Source: Brasenia schreberi
Taxonomy: Eukaryota; Streptophyta; Magnoliopsida; Nymphaeales; Cabombaceae
Assembly (NCBI GenBank): GCA_036023115.1
Contig: JAYKKT010000059.1
Location: 10,192,501 to 10,256,500, forward strand
Reading direction: 5' to 3'
Length of the DNA: 64,000 bases
This document shows positions 1 to 12,577 of this stretch, one piece after another. Every line of letters starts with the position of its first letter. Position 1 is the first letter of the stretch. The translations under genes were made by a program, and so were the position numbers. A model generated the notes under the pieces. It was not told where the DNA came from. It was given only the letters and a program-made list of their open reading frames with translations, and made no database searches.

Positions 1-1930
1 CTACAAAATGAAAGAATGACATAGTGTAGTAGAATATGTGAACCAATTATTGGTAATGACAAGGGATCTAGCTGTAACAAAGCCGGTCATCCTCGAGGCT
101 ATGCAAATATCAACTATCCTATAGTCTTCCCCCATCATGGAATATGGTTATTACAACTTTAAGATTAGGAGGTAAAACAAACCTTTTAGAATTACCCCTC
201 AAACTAACAATTGAACAAGAGCACATGAATAGAATAAGAAGGATAAGTTGCTAGTAGTTCAATAAGAGAATGAAATAAGCTATAGACCAAACCAGAAAAA
301 GAATAAATCAAATAAAAGGTTTTCCAAGAATAATATGAAAGTTGCTAGCAACAAACCACTTTTCAAGGCAAGTGCTTCAACTGTGGGAAGATGGGGCACT
401 ATAAGAGACATTAGTGCAATAAGAAAAATGATGGTGAAAACACCTAACAATACTATCAATCAAGAAGGATGACATAATCTGCATGATTTCAGAATGTCTC
501 TACATTGATTGCCCAATATCTTGTTGGTCAATTTACTCAGAAGTAACAAGACATATCTCAAAGAGCAAAGAAGGGGCCATAGACCTAAAGGAATACAAAC
601 TCGGGAAACATTGGGTGTTTATGAAAAATAACACCTTTTCAGATGTCCTTTGAGCGCGATCCTTTAGGATTTATATGCAAGGCATACCAGTGGTTCTAAC
701 TGATGTACTAATTATGTCAAATATAAGAAGCAATTTGATCTTAGTCCCTATCTTACTTAAGAAAGGTTTTGAAGTCAGGTTTGTCTCCAGCAAAGTAACC
801 ATAGGGAAACATGAAAGGACAATCTTCTCAGGATTGTTTGATGATGAACATGGATTATTCAAATTAAATGAAAGAGAAGGATTTTTTTGCTTATATCTGT
901 TATGCCTTTAATATTGATGTGAATGTGTGGTATAAACGCCTAGGGCATATAAGTGTGAAAAAGTTGAGGAAATTATCTGACTTTGACTTATTGACAGTTT
1001 TTCAGGAAAACACTTTTAGTAAATGTGAAACCTATATACAAGAAAAAATGATAAGGAAAACATTTTTTAAGGATATAAGAAGGGCAACGATCCTGTTAGA
1101 AATCATTCATACTAATCTATGTGGACCTTTTAGGGTAAGAACTAATCGTGGGAAGGCATATTTTATAACCTTTATTGATGATTACTTAAGATATACATAT
1201 CTATATCTTTTGACACATAAATTTGAGGCACATAAATTATTCAAAGAATATAAGCTGGAAGTTGACAATCAAGTAGAACATACAATCAAAGTCTTTAGAT
1301 CAGATAGAGGTGGTGAGTACACCTATGCAAAAAATTTAGAATTCTGTAAAGACTTTGGTATTTTAAAACAAATACAATGCATAGAATATCTCAGCATAAT
1401 GGTGACTCTACTAAACATGACAAGGTCAATATTAATAGATACCTTTCTAATATTTTGGAGAGAAGCAGTAAGTACAACAAGTATATATACTCAATAGAGT
1501 ACCGTGTAAAACTATATTCACTACACTATATGAGATATGGTTTGAAAAAAAATCCAACCTAGGCCATCTCAAGATGTGGGAATCTATCGCTCATGTGAAG
1601 ATCCTTGATCAATCTAGAGATAAGTTAGATAGCAGGTACTTGAGATGCATATTTATCGGATATCCTAAAGGCTCAAAGGGATATCGATTTTATCATATGG
1701 ACCATGGACTGATAGAGAGCATAGATGTTGAATTCTTAGAAGATACTAAGAATGACATGTTTATACCTTTCCTGGTACTAAACTTTGAGGATACTAAGCT
1801 TCCTGATACCTTTTTCTCTTTTTATACCTTTCCCTTTTTACCAGTTTTCCTCAAAGATGATCATGAAAAAATCTCTTTTATCTTAGCTTCAATTCGATCT
1901 GCCATGTTTATATCCTGCAAAAAATAGAGT
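1..1930 (+). mobile_element. Ty1/copia retrotransposon relic (gag to integrase)
   Basis: Decayed copia-type polyprotein in several frames. Near 370-415 a CCHC zinc knuckle (CFNCGKMGHYKRH, a stop, then C) marks the end of gag. At 868-1020 the GAG-pre-integrase region is visible (VWYKRLGHISVKKLRKL). From about 1090 to 1440 the integrase core follows, with CGPF, FIDDYLRYTYLY and FRSDRGGEY motifs. At 1574-1750 the segment after the integrase is seen (LDSRYLRCIFIGYPKGSKGYRF). Stops and frameshifts separate these pieces, and I found no reverse transcriptase or RNase H. The element is cut off by the window start and ends where beta-prime-COP-like sequence begins. It cannot encode a working polyprotein. 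No LTRs were found inside the window. Confidence 0.85.
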
Positions 1931-1965
1931 GGCTGAGGGTTATTTGTGTTTATAACTATAATACC

Positions 1966-2775
1966 ATGGACAAAGTGAAAGTTTTTGAAGCACATACTGA
2001 TTACATTAGGTGTGTAGTTGTGCATATGGCATTGCCATATGTGCTGTCATCGTTAGATAATATGCTTATCAAGCTTTGGAACTCGGAAAAAGGATGGATA
2101 TGCACACAAATATTTGAGGGGCACTCCCACTATGTCATGCAAGTAACCTTTAATCCAAAAGATACCAACACTTTCTCTAATGCCTCATTGGATCTCACAA
2201 TCAAGGTATGTAGATACTGTGGTGTTGCAAAATTTTGTTTCAAATACTTATTTTTTCTTCATCTGACTATTATCCTTTAAAACCTAAAACTACTTGCAGA
2301 TAAGGAATCTTGGTTCACCAAATCCAAATTTCACTTTGGATGCTCACTTGAAGAGGAATAACTGTGTTGATTATTTCACTGGAGGAGATAAACCTTATTT
2401 AATTACAGGGTCTGATGAAAATACAACCAAGGCATGATCCTGAGTTGCTAATTTTTCTTGTTTTAAAAAAAAACTTGCTAAATCTTGACTACATATTGAA
2501 CACACTAGACCATGTAAACATAATTTTCTATGTTGGTGAACAAATGGCTTTCTTACATCCATTTCGTAGTCTATTTTCATGCTCTTTTCTTCTAATATTC
2601 TATGAAAACACGTGTGGAACTATCACAAAAATTGTGTTCTAACAATAGAAGGTCACACACACAATGTCTCAACTGTTTGTTTTCATCCCGAGCTTCCCAT
2701 AATAATCACAGGTTCTGAGGACGAAACAGTTTGCATATGGCATGCTACTACTTATAGGTCACTGGTTACTTGGTG
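1966..2775 (+). pseudogene. Coatomer beta-prime subunit (COPB2-like) WD40 fragment
   Basis: Three exon-like blocks match the N-terminal WD40 propeller of the COPI coat subunit beta-prime-COP, which binds cargo and coats Golgi vesicles. Block 1 (1966-2204) begins [18 protein letters not shown] and ends before a gtatgt donor. Block 2 (2301-2430) follows a cttgcag acceptor and encodes NPNFTLDAHLKRNNCVDYFT. Block 3 (about 2648-2770) encodes [18 protein letters not shown]. Introns are retained, so this is a copied piece of genomic DNA and not a processed copy. Substitutions have damaged WD repeats, block 2 soon runs into a stop, and nothing of the remaining protein follows. A real beta-prime-COP has about 900 residues; here only about 160 are recognisable. 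Pseudogene or captured fragment. Confidence 0.85.
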
Positions 2776-2984
2776 AATCTTCAAGTTGTTCGACAGAACT
2801 ATCTTTTCCTATAAAATACTTTTCATACTAGGATCTGATTCCTCTTAATATAGAAGTGACATAGAATATTGTGTTGTTAACATTATGCTTTGTCTTCAAG
2901 CTAGAGGACACTTTGAACTGTGGGTTGGAATGGGTTTGATGCAATCTTAAGCTTTCTTTTTATTCTAATGGAATCCTTATTTTA

Positions 2985-3070
2985 ATAGATAATTTTGGAT
3001 GTTGGAGCTGATGTAAACATTAGGGATGCTCACAATACAATACCCCTTTATGTTGCATTGGCAAGAGGTA
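2985..3070 (+). pseudogene. Ankyrin-repeat exon resembling KEG E3 ligase
   Basis: A single exon-sized block reads ILDVGADVNIRDAHNTIPL and then YVALARG, followed by a gt donor. This closely resembles one ankyrin-repeat exon of the plant RING E3 ubiquitin ligase KEG (KEEP ON GOING), which degrades ABI5-type transcription factors. The match is from memory of the family. No neighbouring KEG exons are seen: the sequence downstream (to about 3190) is an open frame without recognisable domain. It lies shortly after the beta-prime-COP fragment, which suggests both were brought in as gene scraps. Not a functional gene by itself. Confidence 0.6.
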
Positions 3071-3582
3071 TTCTTAAGCTTTCTTTTTCTCATGCATGTG
3101 TTCTTGCATTCTGTTGTTCAGGGTTACTGAGGATTGAGTACACTTGGGAAACAAACCTTCCAGGGCTAGTGCATTTGATTCATGAGCTATAGCATTTACT
3201 TTGCATGTTGAATAGGAGATCTCCTGTACTCTTGGAATTGGAGCCCTTTATTTCCAAGATATCCAACTATTATGTCACTTGTACAAATTGTCTTTGTGTT
3301 GCCTAAAAGTACTCAATTCTGACTTCAGTTATATCGTCCTTATGTCTGTGTTTCCTTAGAAGTTAGAAGTAGAATTTGTTTATTTAGTTTTATTCATATT
3401 TATAAAATAAGTGATTGTGTTTCTTGATATTTCTTAGAAACTAGAGAACCCATTATATATATAATTTTTTAATCGTAAATAAAAGTATACCGCTAAATTC
3501 GTTATATCCCCACTACTGCTATATCAAGGTCAACCATTAATAACCTACTAACTGCTATTGATAACATAACTCAAATGATCTA

Positions 3583-4017
3583 ACTTACATTCCATATATT
3601 CTGTCTTTATTCTACTAAGTTAGAAGCTTTTACTTTCTAAAGTTTCTCTCCATAGTTCCAATTTCCTAATAACTTTTTCCTTAGACTCATCCACTAACAC
3701 AATATCATATGCAAATAACATACACCAAGATACTTCACCTTAAAAATGTTTTGTTAGCTCATCAATGACTAATATAAATAAATATAAACTTAAAGTTGGT
3801 TCCAGTTGTTATTACTTCATGAGTCATGATACAAGTGTTTGCACCATCGTACATGTCTCTCATAAGATTTATGTATGTCAATGGGATATCTTTTTCCAAG
3901 GTTCTTCAAAGAACATCTCTTGCCACCCTATCAAAAGCTTTTTCTACATCAATAAATATCATGTGAAGGTTCTTTTTTACTCTAAAATATTCCATAAGAT
4001 GTCTCAATAGGTGAATC
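3583..4017 (-). mobile_element. RTE LINE fragment, reverse-transcriptase part
   Basis: The minus strand matches the reverse-transcriptase portion of the RTE elements found at 6172-9441 and 27841-31105 (compare 43915-44345, also minus). It covers the region from the palm-domain aspartates back to the AEAIHLL-like segment. It is truncated at both ends, riddled with stops, and more diverged than the longer copies, so it is an old insertion. Confidence 0.75.
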
Positions 4018-5110
4018 GTAACTAGCAACATAAAAATTGGTTGCTAAGTTTTCCGAGTTAGATTCAAGCATGGTACACTTTTGAGTTATGGGGAGGACTC
4101 ATGTAACCCCTTTTATATCCATGAAACAACTCTCATAGATCTTTTTCCCTTTTAGAGCGAAACAATCAACATGTTCTTGATCATTTGGTGTCCACTTTAA
4201 TGGAATGGGTGACTCATTGTTTCAATGAATCATTTTTTCCTGCAGAAGATTATGTAGAAACTTACTTATCAGATTCCATTGTGGAGGAATCAACTATTTC
4301 TTTTTTTTCCGATTGCTTGGAAGGGGCAAAATAGAAAACATCTTTTTGTTTCTTCAACAGTTTCTAATCTCTGATGAACCTCTCAGTAGCATTTGGAGCC
4401 AAATGAAGTTTTGACCATGTGTTGGAGAAAAAAATGAATTGATCTTGTAGAATTCCTAAGAAATTCTTTGATTTTTCCAGAAACATATGATTATTCATCT
4501 GATAATCAATGACTAATATGCTCTAGAATGTTATTTTCCAGTATTGCTCTTCAACAATGCAATGTTTATGAAATTTCATCTCCGATCATTAATATTAACA
4601 TGTAGGTCCAAAGTTAATTCTTAAAAAGTTCTGGTGAAAACACAAATCATTTATTTATGCTCCAAGCTGGTCAACTTTCCAAATTCCCGTTGCTATTGAA
4701 TGCTGGCATTCGGCTGTAGATTTGGACCAGTATGCGCCTTCGTTTAATTGGCTAAATGGGTTACATGTACAATGATATATAGCCTTTGGCTAGTGTCTGG
4801 ATTTACAACGTAGAATCCTAACATTTTCTACATCATCTAGTATATTGATTTTTATAAGATCAATTAGTTACTTGTTAAGAAACCAGAGTATTTGTGATGG
4901 GAGGGGGACTGAGTAGCACTTGGTAGCATAAAAAACCCAGAGGCTAAGACCCCATCCTACACTTCTATGCTGATCTTGCATTTTGTGGCTTTTCTTTTCT
5001 TTTTTTATATAAAATTTTTAATGCAAGCTCGTTCTCGGAATGCATCAAGCGTTTTGATTTGATAATGTCTGCAACGTACTTATAATATGAAATTACAAGG
5101 TATGTGCCTT
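4018..5110. other. Intergenic, nothing recognised
   Basis: AT-rich sequence without a recognisable coding region, RNA gene or transposon end on either strand. Confidence 0.5.
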
Positions 5111-5317
5111 TTTCATGATAGTTAATACTGTTAGAGAAACGAATTTCACTACCAATTTTAGATCCATCAAAAGCAGATCACATCTAATTGAGGACAGGCC
5201 TAAAAGGAAAAAGGAAAGAGTTAATCAGATATCAGTACATATCATGTGCGGCTCTTCATATGCATATATTAATGTCAACTGTTATCTTCTACACAGTTTC
5301 TTTTCTTTTCCATGCAG

Positions 5318-5383
5318 ATTAATGCAGTAGGAACAGTTGACAAGGTTTTTGAGAAAATCAAGCCTTACTTCTCACCTTATAAG
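5318..5383 (+). pseudogene. Isolated exon, possibly UMP/CMP-kinase 3' exon
   Basis: After a polypyrimidine tract and a ccatgcag acceptor there is an open block reading INAVGTVDKVFEKIKPYFSPYK in two parts: INAVGTVDKVFEK, then IKPYFSPYK. It ends at a gtatta donor-like site. The pattern (small residues, then VDxVFExIKPxF) resembles the last helix of plant UMP-CMP/adenylate-type nucleoside monophosphate kinases. No P-loop exon or other kinase exons were found nearby, so if the match is right this is another stray exon. The assignment is weak; it could be an exon of an unrelated gene. Confidence 0.35.
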
Positions 5384-5681
5384 GTATTACTTTTAAAGTG
5401 ACTTCTCCGCTCTTCTTTCTGATTTTTAAGTCGAAGAAACCACCTTTAAAAAGATTCAGAAAACCCAGCATAAAACTCTCAGACCAGGACCTCACCCTCA
5501 ATGGCTGTGCTTTGCCATTGGTGTGCATGGTGGTAGAGCTTGTGGGAGCCAAAGCACTGACGACCCATCTAATAGCCCGAGCATTCCAACTATGCTTGAC
5601 CCATATTTCTTTTCTAAGTAAACCTACTTCCGCTCCACTCTTGCGCCCATCATACTCATAAATGTGAGCAGGACCTTTCAT
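5358..5681 (-). other. Unrecognised open frame, 107 codons
   Basis: A minus-strand open frame encodes a basic, tryptophan-containing stretch (GPAHIYEYDGRKSGAEVGL, EIWVKHSWNARAIRWVVSAL). I do not recognise a family. Its upstream part is open for only about 110 codons and has no obvious splice context. It could be a piece of a transposon ORF or a chance frame. It is listed because its composition is less AT-driven than the neighbourhood. Confidence 0.2.
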
Positions 5682-6152
5682 ATAAAGGATCCTGATGACA
5701 AATCGAAACTTTTGGTCTTCTGTAAAATATAGTAATTTTATGAAAATAAAGGATCTTCATGCCAAACTGCATGTGAGAAATCAGTGAAGGATGCAACATA
5801 TCATTAATCTCCTTTTCAATACAATGTGACACATCTGTCATCTAGTTTAAGTAATCAGGAGCTTCTCTAACAATGTTTAGATTTTGCGTCTCAAACAGGG
5901 GATCTGATACGCTGGTAAAGATGCAATAGGGACAGATTCTGCCTATCTATTGGAAACAATATTTATCAGTAGCATTCAGAATCAAGTGCCTCCAAATAGG
6001 CTATCTTTCCACACTAAACTTCAAACGAACGTATGGGGGTTAAGTCGTTGCTGGGGGCATTGGATAGAAATCTGCATATGATTCTCTACTTACCACGTTA
6101 AATATTTGTAGCATTGTTATGTACATAAAACAAAATTTAGGTTTTTGCTCAT

Positions 6153-6171
6153 TGGTTCTGCTGAATCTGGA
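6153..6171 (+). repeat. Target-site duplication, left of RTE LINE copy 1
   Basis: The 19-bp tggttctgctgaatctgga recurs with one mismatch (t to c) at 9442-9460, directly after the (ttg)n tail. This is a typical LINE target-site duplication and fixes the element borders. Confidence 0.85.
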
Positions 6172-9100
6172 AACTCCACCCATGTAAGGGATCACCCTTG
6201 CATTGCCAGCCCCAAGCCTGGATAAAGGAGGAGGGTTATGTTAGGCTTTCGATAGCCAGCGTAAAACTTCATCGGATTTTATAACATGAATTACAAAAAT
6301 TATGAGTATTGCTTTGGGGCGTCCCCACCTAGCGACGTGTTGCAGAGCCCAAATGCAGTAACAAGTAAGCAAGGGCCACTACATTTTCACCCGAATGTAG
6401 TGAATCAATTACAGAGAGGGTTCTCACATCATGGACGGGTATGGGTAAAGAATTTAGTCCCGCTACATTGCCGCTCGAATGTAATAAATAATTTTCAGAG
6501 AGGGTCTCCGCATTTTGAATATGGACGGATGCGGGGGGTAAGGAAGCCAACCCTAGATAATAAGATTCGTATTGGTTTTTGAAATATCGGAACATTATCT
6601 GATAAGCTAATGGAGGTGGTAGATACTATGATTTGGAGAAAGATTCATATTCTATGTTTACAAGAGACAAAATGGGTTGGAGAAAAAGCAAAGGAGATAG
6701 AGGATAGAGGTTTTAAATTATGGTACTCAAGTAAAGAAAAGTCTCGAAACAAAGTTGGTATTATCATAAATAAATATTTAAAGGATAGTGTAGTAGACAT
6801 ACAATGATATGGTGACCGAATCATAACGTTGAAATTAGTGTTAGGAGCAAAGGTTTTAAATATAGTTTGTGCTTACGCACCCCAAGTAAGACTAGAAGAT
6901 AATATAAAGACAACTTTTTGGGAAGAGTTAGATAAGGTGATTCAAAAGATTCCACAAAGGGAGATGATTTATTTAGAAGGAGACTTAAATGGACATGTCG
7001 GTAAAGAGGCATTAGGATATCAAGGTATTCATGGAAACTTTGGTTTTGGGGATATAAATGAGGAAGGTAGGGAGATTTTAATTTTTGCTATGGCATTTGA
7101 TCTCTTTATAGTCAATACAATCTTCAAAAAATGAGATGAATATTTAATTACTTATAAGAGTGGCTTATCACAAACACAAATTGATTACTTTATTTGTAGA
7201 AAAAAAGATAAAGCGTGTTGTAAATATTGCAAGGTAATTCCAGGAGAAAGCTTAACTACCAACATCGACTTTTAGTTATGGATTTACAAATAAAAAATGG
7301 ACAAAGAAAAAAAGAGTGCATCGAGCTATTCAGACTAAATGGTGGAACCTCAAAAGCGAGAAAGAAGATATATTTAAACAAAAAGTCCTTCAAGGAAATG
7401 TTTGGAATTATGTTGGTACACCCTGTGATATGTGGAACAATATGGCTATACATATTAAGAAAGTGGCGAAAGATGTGTTAGGAGTATCTAAGGGAGGTGT
7501 ACCAGTACAAAAAGAAGCTTGGTGGTTGAGTGAAGTAGTGCAAAATAAAATCAAGGCAAAGAGGGCATGTTACAAATTACATGATGCTAAGAAAACTAGT
7601 GAAACTTTAGAGGCTTATAAGAAAGCAAAGAAGGAAGCGAAAAAGGCCGTGAGTGAAGCAAAAGCTAAATTTTGGGAGGATTTATAAAAAAAACTCAACT
7701 CAAAAAAGGGTGAAAGAGATATTTTTAGGATAGATAGGGCTAGAGATAAGAAAACTAAAGATCTTAATTATGTTAGATACATCAAGGACGATGATGAAAA
7801 AATTCTAGTGGCAAATGATGATAAAAGAAATAGATGGAAAAACTATTTTTATAAGCTTTTTAATGAAAATAAAGATGTTAGTATTAGCTTAGGAGAGTTA
7901 GCCAAATCAGAAAAGTATATAAACCGTAATTTCTACCGACGTATTCAAAATAATGAAGTCAAAGAGGCTCTTAAACATATGAAGGGTGGTAAATCGGTAG
8001 GACCAGATAATATTCCTATAAAAGTTTGGAAAATACTACGAGAAAAATGAATCACTTGACTCACAAGACTATTTAATGAAATATGAAAAAACCAAAAGAT
8101 GCCCAAAGAATGGAGAGCAAGTACACTTATACCCATATATAAGAATAAGGGAGACGTTCAAAATTGTGTGAATTATTGAGGTATCAAGTTAATGAGCCAT
8201 ACTATGAAATTATGGGAAAGAATTATAGAACGTAGGTTAAGACAAGTGTCAAGTACAACAGAGAATCAATTTGGATTCATGTCAGGCAAATCTATTGTTG
8301 AAGTGATTCACCTTTTGAGACGTCTTATAAAACATTTTAGAGCAAAAAAGAAAGACCTTCACATGATATTTATTGATATAGAAAAAGCTTACGATAAAGT
8401 ACCGAGGGAGGTTCTTTGGAGAATTTTGCAAAAAAGTGGTATCTCATTGACATACATTAACCTTATAAGAGACATATATGATGGTGCAAAAACATGTGTG
8501 AGGACTCATGAAGGAATGACAAACTTCTTTGAAGTTAATATTGAGTTATATCAAGGATCAATTTTAAGTCCATATTTATTTATAATGGTGATTGATGAGT
8601 TAACAAAACATATTCAAGATGAAGTACCTTGGTGTATGTTATTTGCAGATGACATTGTATTAGTGGAGGAGTCTAAGGAAAAAGTTCATAGAAAATTAGA
8701 ACTACGGAGAGAAACATTAGAAAGCAAAGGCCTCCGACTTAGTAGAATATAGACAGAATATATGAAATGTAAGTTTGATCATTTGGTTACCTCAGAGGAA
8801 ATAAAAATTAAAATTGGCACACATTGCATCCCCCAAAAGGAAAGTTTTAAATACCTAGGGTCAATTTTTCAGAGTGATGGAAGAATTGATGGAGATGTTA
8901 CGTATAGAATTAATGCTGGTTGGTTAAAATGGAGAGGAGCATCAGGTATTCTTTGTGATAAGAAGATATCATTAAAGATAAAAGGTAAATATTATAGAGC
9001 ATCAATTAGGCCTGCCATGTTTTATGGTTTTGAGTGTTGGGCAGTTAATCATCAACATGTTCAAAAGATGTATGTGACAGAAATGAAGATGTTGAGATGG

Positions 9101-9441
9101 ATGAGTGGTCATACAAGAAAAGACCGTATACATAATGAGGTTATTAGAAACAAATTAGGAGTGACACCAATGGAGGATAAAATGAGAGAATATCGTTTAA
9201 GATGGTTTGGACATATAGAAAGAAGATCAAAAGAAGAACCAGTAAGAATGTATGAAAAACTAAATTTGGAAAGTATTAAAAGAGCTAGAGGACGACCACA
9301 AAAGTGTTGGAAAGAATCAATAAAGAATGATCTAGCTTATTGTGAGTTAACTGCTAACATGACACACGATAAGGATCTGTGGAAACAAAGAATGCATGTA
9401 TCTGACCCCATCTAGTATGGGAAAAGGCTTAGTTGTTGTTG
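6172..9441 (+). mobile_element. RTE-type LINE, copy 1, near full length
   Basis: Non-LTR retrotransposon of the plant RTE clade, ending in a (ttg)n tail after the conserved gtatgggaaaaggcttag. The frame starts near 6286 and decays by stops and frameshifts. The endonuclease (EEP) domain runs about 6570-7260, with LQETKW, GDLNGHVG and SGLSQTQIDYF. A basic linker follows (7316-7690). The reverse transcriptase lies at about 7970-8750, with [24 protein letters not shown] and the intact catalytic FADDIVL. The C-terminal region (8762-9415) shows the [17 protein letters not shown] and RGRPQKCW motifs. Several stops are tga where copy 2 has tgg. It is dead as an autonomous element, although its RT active site is preserved. 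Target-site duplications at 6153-6171 and 9442-9460 show a complete insertion. Confidence 0.93.
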
Positions 9442-9460
9442 TGGTTCTGCCGAATCTGGA
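9442..9460 (+). repeat. Target-site duplication, right of RTE LINE copy 1
   Basis: Reads tggttctgccgaatctgga and matches 6153-6171 at 18 of 19 positions. Confidence 0.85.
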
Positions 9461-10870
9461 GAGGTTTCATCTGACAGCTGATATTACATGAGGCATGCAA
9501 CATGTTCCAATCCATGTTATAATGCTTTATGATCTCTTCTTGTACTTGTTTTGTATTTTTAACTCTGCTCCAGCCTCCATCCTGCTGTTTGTCAAATACC
9601 ATTAAACATTGCAAGAATTGGAAACTGGGTGCTCAAAGGCAGCAGTTCTAAGTCCACGCCCTCAAGGTCCTGAGCCTGGTCTCTAGGAAAGGGACAGATC
9701 TCTTCGTCAAGCCACTGTCCTGTCTTTGATAGTCGAGTGCCTCAGCTCTCCTCCTTGACAAACTCTTTCTCTATCCCTAGCTGCTTACTGGTTGTTATTA
9801 GGTAAGTCAGGTAAGTATAATGAATGTCACTATATAGGCAGATCTGTTTGTGGGGGTAAATGTAGAAGCCTTTTAAGATTTAGGCAGCAGGACTGTTATT
9901 AACTTTCTTTTAGACAAATACACCATGAAAGATGGGGAGGACTTTTTCCTCTCAGTGAAAATAAGCCTTGACTATTTCATGGAAAGGCTCGTCGCGTAGG
10001 CTGTGCATCTGCCAGGGAAAGATGCATGCACCCCTTTTCTCATTGTTGAAACAAACAGCAGAAAGTTTCATCTTATGTCAATGAGACAGAAAGGCTTCAT
10101 TGACAAGCCTTTCCTGAGAAAAGACTTTCTCCATGCCACATAAGACACCAAGTAGTAAAAAGTTTAGTGCTCAAACAATTCAACTCGTTTTAAAGAGGTA
10201 GGAGGTATGGGCAGTTCAGAAACTAGCAAAACGATAAGGATGAAATTGGGCAAGCGAAAAGCTGAGGCAATTGAAAGCTCTTTTTTGGTATACGCAAGGG
10301 ATAGATTTAAGAACCTAGTGATTTGTTTTATAGGATCTGTTGTTAAGGGAATCTTGTAAACTTTGGTTGAAGAATCCATTGCAATGAAGTGCCTTGATAT
10401 ATTGGGAGTTTCTCATAAAGGCATGCTAGATGAATTTGACAGTCACAGAGGAGAATACACTCTTTATATTTCTGTTCTAGCAAGGTGTATGTCTACTCTT
10501 TGAAAGACGACTGACAACAAGAAATTTGGCTATATCAAAGCACTTAGAGTCTAGTTTGGGTTGTATACAAACACACACTGCTACTAGTTTGGTCCCGTTT
10601 GAATGAGGAAGCCAATCACCTGACGTCAATAATAATTTGTTTGGTCACTCCTTTGAGTGGACTACTTTTTGAAAAGCCAAACATAATCATCTTAATGGTT
10701 ACATGATATAAACCCATACAGGAATTGAGCTAAGGGATATAAACCAAAATCAAGAACCAATGTACAGAATTACACAAATACCTAAACATTCATATTGATC
10801 TCCTTACATTCAAAACAAAAAATACAAACAAAAATATCCATTCAGATTGAAATCAAGATATATGTCTGCG
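9461..10870. other. Intergenic, nothing recognised
   Basis: No convincing gene or repeat end. A 71-codon minus-strand frame at 10164-10379 (SLAYTKKELSIASAFRLPNF) matches no family I know and lacks gene context. Confidence 0.45.
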
Positions 10871-11235
10871 CACCAGAGCTCTATTGCTATGACATTCCAT
10901 GACCAAGAACTATAGACCCCAAGAATATTGAATTGGTTCAAACAACACATCTAATACTTCCATAATCAAGACAAAACTGGAATAATTATTCTGATATATC
11001 ATCAAGAAATAGACAGATTATGATCCTTCAAATCTGCCATAAACAACCCGTGTTAGCAACCCGTGTTAGAGACTCCCAGAAACAATAAATGAAATTAAAA
11101 CCAACTAAACAGCACCAGTCAAATTATAGCAGCGTTACGTTAGATAATGGATGGGATATGAAGAATCAGGTAGGCCCATCAAGAGATCCATATGATCTTG
11201 CATATGACATGTTAGCAAAGAGCGCGAAATTTATG

Positions 11236-12421
11236 TCAAACAAATAAGAAGTTCGTGTCCATGGTTCCTTCAGCAGTGACAAATGGATAGCTAGCATGAG
11301 TCGGACGGGCGAAAAGGTCGATATCCTCTTCCAAGGACATCGGATACGTTGGTAAAGAGCCCTCATTCGTGTCCAAAACAATCGAGAAGTCCATGGTGTC
11401 CATTGACACCATGTCATAAGTCGGACACTGGAAAAGGTCCATACCCTCTAGTAAGAATACAGGATCCGGTACAAAAGAGCTCGAATCTGTGTCTGGGACC
11501 ACCGTGATGTTCTTGGAGTCCATTTCTCCTTGAGCAGTGACGATCGGCACGATCTCATGAATCGGACATGCAAAGCTGGATCCTTGCATCCATGATATCG
11601 GTTCCACAATAAAATCGGTGGGTCCAAATCGTAAAGGGATCGATGTATTATAATATTGGAACTTAGATACAGAGGACCCTTTGCTGGAATTGTAGGTATT
11701 GGTGGAACGATGCTAGATTTCAATGGAAGAATTGTTCTGTAGTTCATAGTGGTGTCCGTTTGAACCGTTGCAAAAGGACTTGTTTTAGCAAGAATCGTGC
11801 AGTTTGGAACCGTGGAGAGAAGGCTTGATTCTTTGGGAGCCACGCATTTGGCTGTCATGAAGTATTTGGCTGTCATGAAGTTTTCAACCGGTGAAGTATG
11901 GCTTGATTCTTGTGTCTTCTCCGGCAAGTATGGTTTGATCTACCGCCCAATGTAATTCACTTCCTTGTGACTCTCAATTCTCTGGCTTATCATATTCATC
12001 ATTGAGTTCACCTTCAACTGATGATCTAATACGGCATTTAGGTCCATAACCTCAACGACGGATTGTTTCGACCATAACGACGACTCGATCTCTTCGTTTT
12101 CCTTTCGAATTAGATGTAGTTCCTCTTGAAGCTTCTTGTTTTTAGTGAGAAGGAAGCATCAAATGTGTTCCGTCCGCTTGGTGCGCTCCTCCTTGGGCGC
12201 CTGCTCGAAACGTCGATGATCCGACGGACCTCACATGGATTTTCCGGCCATATCTCCGGAGTTGAATCAGGAGAGGAACCATATACGATCATGCATGCAT
12301 CGACGTCGCACAGGATAGAGAACTCGAACATCTTCTTCAGGCCTTTCTTGCGTTTACAGAAAGTGACATTGCGCTTTCTTTCCTGGTCGATGAGCTTAAC
12401 CGGAAGCCTCGCACGACCCAT
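11236..12421 (-). pseudogene. Type I (M-gamma, AGL80-like) MADS-box pseudogene
   Basis: The minus strand starts at an ATG at 12421 with a clear type I MADS domain: MGRARLPVKLIDQERKRN, TFCKRKKGLKKMFEFSILC, then VRRIID. M-gamma MADS proteins act as transcription factors, mainly in female gametophyte and endosperm. After VRRIID (near 12210) the frame shifts. The next frame gives FEQAPKEERTKR, then a tga stop, then a leucine/lysine coiled-coil-like stretch (KNKKLQEELHLIRKENEEIE) to about 11945. The C-terminal part (11236-11607) is open in another frame and is made of repeats of about 40 residues built around a CP-T/I-H/Y core. At least one frameshift and one stop make it a pseudogene unless they are assembly errors. 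Its 3' half is duplicated at 16580-17610. Confidence 0.85.
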
Positions 12422-12479
12422 GATTTGTAATGGCAGATCGACCTTATGAAGTCGGTCTGCAGAAGGAAGGTCGTGGGAT

Positions 12480-12577
12480 CACAAAGACATTAGGAAAGGC
12501 CTAAAATGGATTGCACCACCTTTTCTTTCACAAAGACATTAGGAAAGGCCTAAAATGGATTGCACCACCTTTTCTTT
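12480..12577. repeat. Perfect 49-bp tandem duplication
   Basis: The 49-bp unit starting cacaaagacattaggaaagg occupies 12480-12528 and again 12529-12577. A diverged partial third copy (cacaagacattaggaaagg) lies at about 12626. It is directly upstream of the MADS-box relic start. No coding role is seen. Confidence 0.9.

Noticed and set aside
3765..4010. Plus-strand 81-codon frame
   Set aside because: It is antisense to an RTE reverse-transcriptase fragment; the same shadow appears at 44144-44338.
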